64,000 bases of DNA from Cylindrotheca closterium (lineage: Eukaryota; Bacillariophyta; Bacillariophyceae; Bacillariales; Bacillariaceae). The position numbers and the translations under genes are program-made. Positions 25,706-35,149 of this stretch are shown here, in pieces (within the stretch, counting starts at the first letter, position 1; every line of letters starts with the position of its first letter). Below the pieces are notes generated by a model that was not told where the DNA came from, searched no databases, and saw only the letters and a list, made by a program, of their open reading frames with translations. The stretch covers positions 62,001-126,000 of the forward strand of contig CAKOGP040002424.1 of NCBI GenBank assembly GCA_933822405.4, written 5' to 3'.

Positions 25706-26608
25706 ATGAAGCTTCCGAACCCTGTTTCCATGGCTACAGCAGCCTGTAGTGCGTATCAGGCACGCATTTCGTCACTTGCTGCCTCGATTACTCCAAGAGT
25801 TTTGCTGTCGTCCAGTGGAACTGGCAACTATGGAGAGTCTGGAAAGGCTGACTTTTACACGATTGATGAACTGCCGATGGCACTACCAAAAGAGGACTCG
25901 TCATTCAATAAAGAAGAACTCCAACGGGTTGATATAGAGCTGGGACCCGATCGACAAGCTTTTGTTATTGACAATGTGTTGACGCCGGAAGAATCGGATG
26001 CTCTGGCGGCTTGTGCTGAGGCAATCCTCGATTCGAATGGGCATTCCAGAGTGGCTCCCGGCATTCGTACTCCTCCTGGCATGCGTATCAACGAAGCCGC
26101 TCATTGGTTCCCGCCCCTTGAATCATCATCCTTTCTAGCCGCCATTTATCATCGGATAGAACATTTAGTTCCAAAGTCCGTGGAGGGTCCTTCTGGACGA
26201 CAAATCCCACTGTACAAAGAACTCAATGGAAGGGTTGCACACTACAAATATAACAAGGGAGATCAATTCAACCGTCACATTGATGGCCTTTTTCCAGGGC
26301 AGGGTGCCAACCCAGAAGGCAATGGTGTGGATGACTGGACGGGTGTTGTTTCAGGGTTTTCTCTTATCTTTTATTTGAACGACTTGGAGGACGGATTGGA
26401 GGGTGGTGAAACTCGACTGTGGTCCAGGGATGGTTCTGTATACAAAGATATTACACCGCGTAAGGGAAGAGTACTAGCATTCCGTCGTGGGAGTCACGAT
26501 GCGGTCCTCCATGCTGGTTTGCAAGTGACTGGAGATGTCCCAAAGTACATGGCACTCATTTATCTCATGTATGGTGAACGAACTGGTACACGGCCCATGA
26601 TGCACTAA
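25706..26608 (+). CDS. 2-oxoglutarate/Fe(II) oxygenase, prolyl 4-hydroxylase-like
   Basis: 300 aa from ATG 25706 (MKLPNPVSMATAACSAYQAR). The double-stranded beta-helix core is clear: YKYNKGDQFNRHIDGLFPGQ contains the HxD iron ligands, SGFSLIFYLNDLEDGLEGGE the next strands, and GSHDAVLHAGLQVTGDVPKY the distal His and the 2OG-binding region. This matches the P4Hc superfamily, which hydroxylates prolines or other side chains. The substrate is unknown. Hydrophobic residues encoded just upstream (LRLLCISFILL) could belong to a missed signal anchor. Confidence 0.8.
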   Translation: MKLPNPVSMATAACSAYQARISSLAASITPRVLLSSSGTGNYGESGKADFYTIDELPMALPKEDSSFNKEELQRVDIELGPDRQAFVIDNVLTPEESDALAACAEAILDSNGHSRVAPGIRTPPGMRINEAAHWFPPLESSSFLAAIYHRIEHLVPKSVEGPSGRQIPLYKELNGRVAHYKYNKGDQFNRHIDGLFPGQGANPEGNGVDDWTGVVSGFSLIFYLNDLEDGLEGGETRLWSRDGSVYKDITPRKGRVLAFRRGSHDAVLHAGLQVTGDVPKYMALIYLMYGERTGTRPMMH

Positions 26609-26936
26609 CACGAAACGAAGTATAGTAGAAGTTAAAAGTCTATCATGTGCGTAGTTACAATAGATTAATGAGCACCAAACTTTCTGGCAAGAACAGTAGG
26701 GAGTATTGTTTCTCACACGATCTGTGGTATTCTCTTGTTAGCTGGGATTCTCTTCATTTCATTTCATCCACTTTGATTGGTGGTCGACTACTTCGATTTG
26801 TTGAGACAGCTGACATCGTTCATGCAGTCTTCGCATCGGATCTTCAAATATCCGCGCTTGTTCAACGAGTTGTTGTTCGGTATCTTTGCACAAGACAATA
26901 ATAACATCCTATCACCCCCACCACACACACACTGCC
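26609..26936. promoter_or_regulatory. Upstream region of the FCP gene
   Basis: This is a 328-bp spacer containing the FCP promoter. Just before the ATG, CA-rich leader sequence (ACCCCCACCACACACACACTGCC) is typical of a highly expressed gene's 5' UTR. No TATA box was assigned. Confidence 0.45.
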
Positions 26937-27602
26937 ATGATATTTTCTCTGAAGCCATTGAATATTCTTCTACTTCTTGCTGCCTCGGCATCCGCATTCA
27001 CTCCAACAGCAGGTACTGTTGAAAAACAAACACAGTCGTCCTCCACCAGCCTCTTGGCGTTTGACTCCGAACTGGGAGCCCAAGCACCACTAGGGTTCTT
27101 CGATCCCTTGGGACTCTTGGAAGATGCCGACGCCGAGCGTTTTGAACGTTTGCGTTATGTGGAATTGAAGCATGGACGCATTAGCATGTTGGCTGTTTTG
27201 GGACACATGTTTACGACTGGTGGACTTCGTCTCCCAGGAGATATTGACTATCATGGAACTTCCTTTGCTTCCATTCCTTCTGGAATTGCCGGTCTCTCCA
27301 AGATTCCAGGAGCCGGTTTGGCTCAAATCTTTGCCTTTGTAGGTTTCTTGGAATTGGTGGTCATGAAGGATGTCACTGGTGAAGCCGAATTTCCTGGTGA
27401 CTTTCGCAACGGGGCTCTTGATTTTGGATGGGATGTCTTTTCGGTAGACGAACAAAATCGCAAGCGAGCCATTGAATTGAACAATGGTAGAGCCGCCATG
27501 ATGGGAATCTTGGGTTTGATGGTCCATGAAATGCTCGACAACAACCCATATGTCATTAACTCACTGGTTGGAGCACCCATTGACTTTAACGCTGGTCTGT
27601 AA
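26937..27602 (+). CDS. Fucoxanthin-chlorophyll a/c light-harvesting protein
   Basis: 221 aa, intronless. Residues 1-20 form a signal peptide ending ASASAF, the ASAF-type bipartite plastid-targeting junction of diatoms. The LHC helices carry the paired chlorophyll-ligand motifs YVELKHGRISMLAVLGHM (helix B) and AIELNNGRAAMMGILGLM (helix A), with AQIFAFVGFLELVVM between them. Its length fits the Lhcf/FCP class. It binds chlorophyll a/c and fucoxanthin in thylakoids. It is convergent with the SDR gene. Confidence 0.93.
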   Translation: MIFSLKPLNILLLLAASASAFTPTAGTVEKQTQSSSTSLLAFDSELGAQAPLGFFDPLGLLEDADAERFERLRYVELKHGRISMLAVLGHMFTTGGLRLPGDIDYHGTSFASIPSGIAGLSKIPGAGLAQIFAFVGFLELVVMKDVTGEAEFPGDFRNGALDFGWDVFSVDEQNRKRAIELNNGRAAMMGILGLMVHEMLDNNPYVINSLVGAPIDFNAGL

Positions 27603-27805
27603 TGGGAATTGTGGGAAAGTGAGGAATGAGAATGATACATACTGGATTGTGTAACAAAGAAATAGACTTCCATTTAAGAGTGATGTTGAAACAAAAGTTG
27701 TTCCAGGTTACTAGTTATATTACAAAGTCCTGCTTTTTAAACCCTACTCTTAGTAATCTTGTGTGTACTATCTTCCAGTCGCATCCCTGTTTGTCATTTC
27801 TATTA

Positions 27806-27823
27806 TTAGTAGTAGTAGTAGTA
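27806..27823. repeat. (TAG)n microsatellite
   Basis: About six tandem TAG triplets lie in the convergent spacer between the FCP and SDR genes. Confidence 0.85.
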
Positions 27824-27862
27824 ATATATAGTAGAGTCTTCCCACATTGCAATACATCATAC

Positions 27863-28681
27863 TCATGGTGGTGTCACACACGGCCCATCAAATCCTTGTG
27901 CCGTCAATCCACCATCCACACCCAAGACTTGGCCTGTGATATAACTGGATGCTGGCAGACACAAGAAAACTATTGGATTGGCCACTTCGGAAGGATCCGC
28001 CAATCGATGCATCGGTGTCCACTCTTGGACCTTGTCCAATTGCGTGGGATTCGCCTTGACAGCTTCTTTCAACATGGGTGTCATGGTCATCCAGGGGGTG
28101 ACCGCATTGACTCTAATGTTGCGTGCAGCCCATTCGCAGGCCAAAATCTTGGTCATTTGATTAATGGCTGCCTTGGACATGCCATAGGCGGCCCCCGTGC
28201 CGGAGGATTGAACCCCCGCGGCCGAGGAAACATTGACAATGGTCGACCCTGACTGCAAGAGACTGGAGAAGGATTGGCACAAAAAGTAGGCGGAATCGAC
28301 ATTGGTGCGCATCATGGAGTGAAACTCTTCCGGAGTTTGTTCCACGAATGGTTTGCGAATATTGATTCCAACATTGTTGATCAATCCGTCGATGGGTTTC
28401 CCACCAAAGACCGTTTTGGCTTCGTCCACCAAGGATTGTCGACCATCGGAAGTGGCCACATCGACGGCAGTGTGATATAGGTTGGAATCAGGATAGCTGG
28501 TCTGGAGTTCCTTCAACAATTCATCACAGGGACTGCGGGAGCAGAACAACACTCCAGCAGCGCCAGTGGCACACAGTGCTTTGACAGTCGCCAACCCAAT
28601 GCCATTGCTTCCTCCCGTCACCACATAATTTCTAGATTGGAGGGTCCATCCCTTCTGAATTTGTTCTCGTTCGGATGCCAT
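27863..28681 (-). CDS. Short-chain dehydrogenase/reductase, tropinone-reductase-like
   Basis: 272 aa, intronless. The Rossmann nucleotide-binding motif is VTGGSNGIG, the structural motif NNVG, and the catalytic tetrad region has VNVSSAAG followed by [10 protein letters not shown]. Further classical SDR landmarks are [16 protein letters not shown] and [14 protein letters not shown]. The pattern fits the tropinone-reductase-like/FabG subgroup that reduces ketones with NADPH. No targeting peptide is evident. The substrate cannot be predicted. Confidence 0.9.
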   Translation of the reverse strand: MASEREQIQKGWTLQSRNYVVTGGSNGIGLATVKALCATGAAGVLFCSRSPCDELLKELQTSYPDSNLYHTAVDVATSDGRQSLVDEAKTVFGGKPIDGLINNVGINIRKPFVEQTPEEFHSMMRTNVDSAYFLCQSFSSLLQSGSTIVNVSSAAGVQSSGTGAAYGMSKAAINQMTKILACEWAARNIRVNAVTPWMTMTPMLKEAVKANPTQLDKVQEWTPMHRLADPSEVANPIVFLCLPASSYITGQVLGVDGGLTAQGFDGPCVTPP

Positions 28682-29021
28682 CGCAAGCGCGTTGAATCTT
28701 TCTTGTTGTAGTGTTGTGTATGATAAAGAGTATTGTTGAATCTCGGCTTTGTATCTGTCACCGTTCGATTTTGTGTTGCTTGGGCTGTGTGGTACAGTTT
28801 ATCTTCGATGATGACACAATATAGAGCTTCTTCGGTCACATGTTCATTTTCTCATCTTTTCTGATCTTATCCGATCTTCTTGACTCGATCGACCTCAATG
28901 ACCCGGTCGACTGCAGAATGAATGACATCAACACGCAACCGAACCCCAAATCTCAAAATCTGTATCGGTACCAGTACACTGTAGCATTGAGTTGTCATCG
29001 ACAACTCTATCTATTGCAACT
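28682..29021. promoter_or_regulatory. Divergent promoter, SDR / TMLD-type dioxygenase
   Basis: This is a 340-bp spacer between divergent starts. It includes GGTACCAGTAC at 28967-28977 and a GATC/TCGA-rich stretch near 28870-28915. No gene was seen. Confidence 0.45.
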
Positions 29022-30584
29022 ATGATGTTCACTCGTAAAGTTGCAAGGAAAAGTACCAGGCAACTGAGAAGAAATTGCCGTCACTTGCAGTCAAGTATTG
29101 TTTCCACAAGATCCGTGTCGTCAACTCCTCAACAACAACAACAACAAGATCATGGGACAGATAATAATACTACAAAGGTGGTGAAAGAATTGCCATGGCA
29201 GTATCTACGAGCATCCGATCCTTCCAACTACGACAACGAAACATATCAAAGAACAGACGTTGTCTACAACATGGAAAATGGCAAACCCAGTTTGGATCAA
29301 CAGACGGATCTTTCAAACAAACCTTCCTTGCAGCAGGTTGACATTGACGACGACAAGACTGCTGCCCCATCCTATCAGCTACAATGGAGCGATGGAACAC
29401 GATCCGATCATCCCATTGCTTCTTTACAAGATGAATATAATCGATGGCAACATAGAAGTCCAGAAACTCGGGTCTTGTGGTCGAGATTGACGGAAGGCGA
29501 CCTTCGAGGAACAGATTCCCCAATGACCATATCATACAACGAACTAGTACAATCAGATCAAGGCATGAAGTTTGGCCTCCAGACTCTTTATCAGTACGGT
29601 ATCTTGCTGGTAACGGAGACGCCTCTTCCAGATAGCAATAATGCTGAGGATGATGGAGCTGGCATTGCGGCATTGGGCGCTGCCTTGGGAGGCGGCAAGA
29701 AGAAAACCCTTGCTTCCAATTCGGTGTTGGTCAATTACAAAGGAGGCGAAACCGATATTAGTCTCCCCCATGCTACCGATGGTCCTCTTCGGACATTGTA
29801 TGGGACCGTCTGGTCCACAGTCTCGGAAGGCCAAACGGATGGGGCCAGCGTGGCCGATTCGGCCTATGGTCAAGATGCCTTGCCCTTGCACACGGACATG
29901 ACCTATCTTCGAGATCCACCAGGTTTGCAAATCTTTACTATGGTACAGCCAGCCAAACAGGGTGGTGACTCCATCTTTGGAGATGGATTTGCAATGGCCC
30001 AGCAATTGCGAGAATCCAATCCAAAAGCCTTCGAAGTATTGAGCCAAACGGTGCGACGGTATCGGTGCAAGGACGATGCTGCGGGATGGCATTTGGAAGC
30101 ATGGGGGCCTGTCATTCAATTGTGTCCTAGGGGTCATGAAATTGTTGGTATTCGGCATAATGATCTGGATCGTCTTCCCGACTTGCCACCAAATGATGAT
30201 ATGAGAGGGGAGGAAGAAGTGAATGCCTTTTATGAGGAATTGTTTGAGGCTCACAAGGCGTGGGACGCTTTGTTGGCCAAGGATGAATCTCGACTAGTCA
30301 TCAAGTTACAACCTGGTGAAACCATGGTAGTAGCCAATCAGGTGAGTAGGGTAGGAATACCCACCAATTTGTTGTCTCCTTGTTCTTATGATAGCTATCT
30401 GTCCGTGTGCACTCACCAACTCTGCTGCTGCTGTTTTTTTTACTTATATATTTCCTAGCGATGTATGCACGGCCGATATAGCTTTACATCTGATTCAGAT
30501 CATCCTAGATCGGTAATGGGTTGCTATATTGGTCAAGATGAATTATATTCGCGCATGAGAATGGAGGGTTTGTACTTGCATTGA
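29022..30584 (+). CDS. TauD-family dioxygenase, trimethyllysine / gamma-butyrobetaine hydroxylase type
   Basis: Two exons, 29022-30341 and 30459-30584 (481 aa). The Arg/Ser-rich N-terminus suggests mitochondrial import. The GBBH N-terminal-like region (YQLQWSDGTRSDHPIASLQD) precedes the TauD core: ALPLHTDMTYLRDPPGLQIF has the HxD ligands, GGDSIFGDGFAMAQQL follows, and exon 2 supplies the distal His and 2OG-binding Arg in CMHGRYSFTSD. Without splicing the iron site would be incomplete, which supports the intron. These enzymes act in carnitine synthesis. Whether this one uses trimethyllysine or butyrobetaine is undecided. Confidence 0.87.
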
Positions 30585-31129
30585 AATTTTGCCAAAGATT
30601 TTCACACGGTACACGGACGGACTGTAGTTTGTTGAATGACAGACTGATGGAAAGTGGTGCGACCTGAAGATTCGAACTACGTAGCTTATGGTAGACATTG
30701 TACATGGGACCAGCAGAGCCCAAACAAATGAGGACGCACGACAATATTGTAGGGTGCGCGCTGATAGGTATTGTACAATAGTCAAAGATCTTGACATCAA
30801 TCATTGATAACATACTGGATTGTTGTTCTAGAACCAAAAAGGGATATTGAAGTTATTCATTAGTCAACTATCTCTATCCTTTTTCAGCAAAGTCAAGATC
30901 TTTGTTCATAGTTTTGGAGCGATCTTTGACATCACATTGTTGGTGGTGCGTGTCTCATACACATCACTTACGCAACACATCACTTGCGTACGCAAGGCGT
31001 TAGAGTCTTTCATATCTTGTGTTGGTTTTCACCACAAACAGTACAGTAGGTAGTGTAAGTTATAGGACACCAAAGGGAGACGGTAACTGGGTGGTGTGGC
31101 AACTGTTTAGAAGAAACACAACCAATAAC
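30585..31129. promoter_or_regulatory. Spacer upstream of the SET-RRM-RS gene
   Basis: This is a 545-bp non-coding interval. A perfect palindrome TTCTAGAA at 30826-30833 resembles a heat-shock-element core but is only two units long. CACATCACTTACGCAACACATCACTTGCG (30961-30989) is a short imperfect tandem repeat. The frame stays open to 31019 without a better start. Confidence 0.4.
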
Positions 31130-34100
31130 ATGCCCAGCAGCCGATCATCCCGAGGGAGACGGGGCACCAGCAGCAGCCCAGCCACCCCAGAACCTTCCAC
31201 CTACGAAGAAATCATGGGAATTGTGGCAGAAGGAGAAAGGTCTTCTGGAGGTGCGGATGCCCTGTCGTCTCGATTGATTTCCTTTCGCAAATGGGTTGTG
31301 GAGGATGCCAAGATGACAGTTCATCCTTCCGTCTGCATTGTCAATGGTGAGGCCACGGATGGGACCAAAAATGCTCCTGTCCTCTTGTTTGGTCCTCCAC
31401 CTGGCTTGGAACCAGTAGTACGGAGTTCCGGAGAAGGACGCGTGGGGGGAGTGGACGGTGAAGCCGATCGAGCCTTGTATGAACGGACGATTGGGTGTCA
31501 GGTCCGAACGGCAAAACTCATCAACGAGCAAGAGGTCATGATGACTTGTCCGAGAATGGCCATGATTACGCCAGATGTTGTGGCAGCGAGTGATGCGGGG
31601 AGGGCCATTTTGGGATGCTGTAAACCATTAGTAAAGCAGCAAGGGGACAATGATGATATGGAGGGTTCAGGGAATGCTAATTTTTGGGACGTCTTTGAAA
31701 ATACCACCGTGTGCGAGGACAAGTTTGCGCAAAAGGTGGCACGGAGTGCGGGACCGCAATTGGTGATCAAGATATTGCAGGAACGGAAACGAGCGGAAAG
31801 CGTCTTTCTAAAGGCACAAAGAGATAGCAACGGTGGTGATGGAGAAAATAATGGTGACACAAAAGAGCACAAACTGATTGAGCCCGGAGTCCTATCCACG
31901 CGAGCACCGTTGTTGGCCTTTCTCATTCACCAGCGGTTTTCATCGCGATTGAACCCACCTGTGTTTTCGGAGAATCAAAAGGATTTCGAGGCCATTGCGG
32001 AAGAGACGGCGCTGAAACGGGCGACACCAGTCAGTAGACCAGAAGATGCACCAGGTTCCTTTGCTCCTTATGCTCGAACACTTCCATCCTCCGTATCATT
32101 ACCGATCTGCTGGAAACGAAACGAACTGGCGCTGTTATCGGGATGCATCACAGGGATTCCACCGCTTCAGGAAGTAACGTCCACTACGCTTCAGTTGGCG
32201 GCAGAGTTTGTGGCGCTGATCGAGGCAGGAGTCTTGGAAAAATTTCCCTCCATTTTCCCACCCGGTCTTATTACTTGGGAACGCTGGGTTTGGGCGGCAG
32301 CGGTCTACACGTCTCGTGCGCTGCCAGTGTCTTGCTATCTGAATGAAGGGGAAGTGAATGCAGTTGCACACAAACCTGAAAATGAGAGTGACATGCAATC
32401 ACCACGGGAAACATGGGATGAGTTGGGTGTCATGATACCACTCTTGGATATGCTGAATCACGAAGTGGATTCGCATGCGGTCACCTGGCAACAACAGGTG
32501 AGCGAGGGATCCAGCGTGACCGATGATGGTGAGAATGCAAATACTACCAGCGAGCCGCACCCTCCAAGGGTTGTGATGAACAAAAAGGTCCGCAAAGGTC
32601 AACAAATCTATACCAACTATGGGGCAGACAAAAGCAATCAAATATTGATATTGCAATATGGATTTGCCTTGCTTGCAAATACATCTGATGAGGCCCGCTT
32701 GGGGTGGGGCTTGATGGATGCGATTGGAAAGGTCGCTGGACCTGCTGACTACAAGCCCCTCATTGAGATTGTGAACAAAGACGAAGCTTATCAGGTCTTT
32801 GAGTCCCTGGAATCACAGGCGGTCAATGAATGGTGGTCTGACGAGCGACTGAAACTACTGGAAAGCGAAGCATTTTCAGCTGTGGGAGATTCCTTCATGT
32901 CATCGCTTAAGCTGGGAAAGAAAATGACGGGGACAGCCTACGGGGATGGGACTTATGATCCAACTTTGTTGACGGCAGCACTCATTGGGACCATGCCAAC
33001 ACCCGAACTCAAAGTACACATGGCCAAATTGAAACAGCTGCAGGCTTCTGGTGAGACGATGCGTGTTCCTGTGGAGGTGACCCAGCGGCACCAACGGGTA
33101 TTGCGCAGCTATTTGCTCTTTGTGTTCACACGCAAGCTGGAAAAGCTGCTAGAAAATTTGTTCAATGGACTCAAGGGGCACTTTGGAACCTTCCAACTTT
33201 GGACCAAGGCTTCCAAGGGTGGAATTCGGTACCAAAACGAAGAAAACGCGGGGGTGGATGGTGGTAACATGATTGGATGGCAACAATTCTTTGATGAGAA
33301 TGCATATGCAGCAACTATGGAAGTGGAGAAGCGGTACTATGCAATTGGTCCGGAGAGCTGTGTACTAACCTTTTACGATGGACAACTGCAAGCCTTGCAA
33401 AATTCTATCGATGGTGTCGCTAGTGCTGAAAAGTTTGAAAACTCTGTGCTGAAGCAACTGGCTGACTTAGACTTTGTCATTGTGAAGAGTGATGATCCTA
33501 TTCCCGATGTGGAAGCCGCAGCAGAATCACAAAAGATGGACGTGGACAAATCCAACAAAACAAAACAGGGCGATACGACGACACCCAATGGTGGGGGGAA
33601 AGACGCGGCTGGCAAAAGAGAAAAAGGAGACCAAAAGAAGTCGAATGATAAATCGAACCGACAGCAAAAGGACGACGGGAAGAAGGACGACGGGAAGAAG
33701 GACGGAAAATCACCATCAAAATCATCACGCCGCCGCAATCGTAGGGGGAAGAACAACGAAGGGAGGGGCGGAATGGACCGAGCACCGGTTACAAAGCTTC
33801 ATATTGGAAATTTGGCATATTCGACAAATCCTGCCGATCTGTACGAGTTCTTCTCCATGAGATATGGTAGAGAAAGCGTCTTGGAGTGCCACATTCCCAC
33901 CGAGCGTGAAAGTGGCAAATCTAGAGGATTTGGATTTGTGACGCTTCCAGACAACGTCGCACGTCGCATTCTGTCTGCCGGGAAAATGGAACTAGACGGT
34001 CGAGTTCTACGGATCGCAGAAAGTAACTCCACCGGCACGAACAGAGGGAATGGTAGATTCCCTCCCGTTCCACCGCCACCACCTCCACCGCCATTGGCGG

Positions 34101-34903
34101 GTGATCGTTGCAGCAATTGTGGCTATCGTCCAAAGTATTGCGAGTGTGCCGCACCAAGTTTTCCGTCACAAAATCAACCCAACCCGGGACATATGGATGG
34201 TTCGTATGGGCGAGATTTTGAGTACTTTGGTCCCAGCAACGAACGCAGTCGCAGAGACCGCGGCCGCAGCCGAAGCCGATCATCAGGGTATTATGGACGG
34301 GGACGACGAAGCTCTCGAGATGATTACGACAGGCATTACTCTCGCAGTAGGAGCCGACGGTACTCTCGGAGCAGATCAAGAAGCTACAGCCGAAGTCCAA
34401 GCAGAGAACGTAGTCGAAGCAGACATCGTCGACGACGTGATTATTCTCGAGATCGATCTCGCTCTCGCTCTCGCAGTTGGTCAAGGGGTAGATCACGATC
34501 GCGTAGTTATTCGAGGGATAGATCTCCGGCACGGTCAAGGGACAAGGGGCGGGATCGGTCAAGAGATCGATCCCGTGATCGGTCTGTGTCACGAGAAAGA
34601 TCTAGGGATAGATCTGATCGATCCCGAGACCGTCGTAGGAGAGGCTACGGGTCTAAACGCAGTCGGAGTGCAAGCCCGACTCACTCTCGCAAAGATCGCA
34701 TGAGCGACGCAGCTAATGGTGGCGAAGCTCCACAGGACAACAATAGCGAAGATGGTATAGAGCCCAACGATGCTGTGGAATCGAGACCTCAAGATTCTCG
34801 ACGAAGGCGCAGTCGGAGCCGGGACCGTGGAAGAAACCGAAAGAGAAGAAAAAAGAGTCGCCATGTCCGCAGTAGAAGCCGCTCTGCTAGCCCTGCCAAA
34901 TAA
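31130..34903 (+). CDS. SET-domain / RRM / RS-domain fusion protein
   Basis: 1257 aa, one exon. The first part (about 60-700) is an RLSMT/SETD3-like SET protein: ITWERWVWAAAVYTSRALPV, the SAM-site motif IPLLDMLNHEVDSHAVTW, GQQIYTNYGADKSNQILILQ, then the substrate-binding helical domain. A Lys/Asp-rich linker follows (about 840-880). One RRM spans about 885-960 (KLHIGNLAYSTNPADL, RGFGFVTLP), then a Cys cluster (CSNCGYRPKYCEC), and a long Arg/Ser domain to the end. The SET part methylates protein Lys or His. The RRM and RS parts suggest a splicing-factor context. No stop or intron separates the halves. Confidence 0.87.
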   Translation: MPSSRSSRGRRGTSSSPATPEPSTYEEIMGIVAEGERSSGGADALSSRLISFRKWVVEDAKMTVHPSVCIVNGEATDGTKNAPVLLFGPPPGLEPVVRSSGEGRVGGVDGEADRALYERTIGCQVRTAKLINEQEVMMTCPRMAMITPDVVAASDAGRAILGCCKPLVKQQGDNDDMEGSGNANFWDVFENTTVCEDKFAQKVARSAGPQLVIKILQERKRAESVFLKAQRDSNGGDGENNGDTKEHKLIEPGVLSTRAPLLAFLIHQRFSSRLNPPVFSENQKDFEAIAEETALKRATPVSRPEDAPGSFAPYARTLPSSVSLPICWKRNELALLSGCITGIPPLQEVTSTTLQLAAEFVALIEAGVLEKFPSIFPPGLITWERWVWAAAVYTSRALPVSCYLNEGEVNAVAHKPENESDMQSPRETWDELGVMIPLLDMLNHEVDSHAVTWQQQVSEGSSVTDDGENANTTSEPHPPRVVMNKKVRKGQQIYTNYGADKSNQILILQYGFALLANTSDEARLGWGLMDAIGKVAGPADYKPLIEIVNKDEAYQVFESLESQAVNEWWSDERLKLLESEAFSAVGDSFMSSLKLGKKMTGTAYGDGTYDPTLLTAALIGTMPTPELKVHMAKLKQLQASGETMRVPVEVTQRHQRVLRSYLLFVFTRKLEKLLENLFNGLKGHFGTFQLWTKASKGGIRYQNEENAGVDGGNMIGWQQFFDENAYAATMEVEKRYYAIGPESCVLTFYDGQLQALQNSIDGVASAEKFENSVLKQLADLDFVIVKSDDPIPDVEAAAESQKMDVDKSNKTKQGDTTTPNGGGKDAAGKREKGDQKKSNDKSNRQQKDDGKKDDGKKDGKSPSKSSRRRNRRGKNNEGRGGMDRAPVTKLHIGNLAYSTNPADLYEFFSMRYGRESVLECHIPTERESGKSRGFGFVTLPDNVARRILSAGKMELDGRVLRIAESNSTGTNRGNGRFPPVPPPPPPPPLAGDRCSNCGYRPKYCECAAPSFPSQNQPNPGHMDGSYGRDFEYFGPSNERSRRDRGRSRSRSSGYYGRGRRSSRDDYDRHYSRSRSRRYSRSRSRSYSRSPSRERSRSRHRRRRDYSRDRSRSRSRSWSRGRSRSRSYSRDRSPARSRDKGRDRSRDRSRDRSVSRERSRDRSDRSRDRRRRGYGSKRSRSASPTHSRKDRMSDAANGGEAPQDNNSEDGIEPNDAVESRPQDSRRRRSRSRDRGRNRKRRKKSRHVRSRSRSASPAK

Positions 34904-35149
34904 AGCAAATGAGTCGTCATCCCTACTTTGGTCAAACTAGTTGATGTTAATGCTATCTAGCCAAACATTTTCCTCGGAAGCTGAAGACTTTTGATTCGTT
35001 AGAAATGAACAGGAGGCATGTCATCTACTGTGGCCTCTTCAATGCGCGTGCGTTATTCCTTCAGTAGAGAGTGGTGTCTACTGAGGACCCCGCCCACTTT
35101 TGCATGGCAGCAATCAGATTGAGTGCAAACTCTTTGTTCGGCAACCTTT

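Noticed and set aside
30600..30720. tRNA-like T-loop (GTTCGAATC on the minus strand)
   Set aside because: No matching T-stem, acceptor stem or anticodon arm could be assembled around it.
30826..30833. TTCTAGAA as a heat shock element
   Set aside because: Only two inverted nTTCn/nGAAn units are present; three or more are normally needed, and the gene downstream is not a known heat-shock gene.
34050..34703. 217-codon plus-strand frame inside the RS region
   Set aside because: It is an out-of-frame reading of Arg/Ser repeat codons in the SET-RRM-RS gene, with no independent start context.
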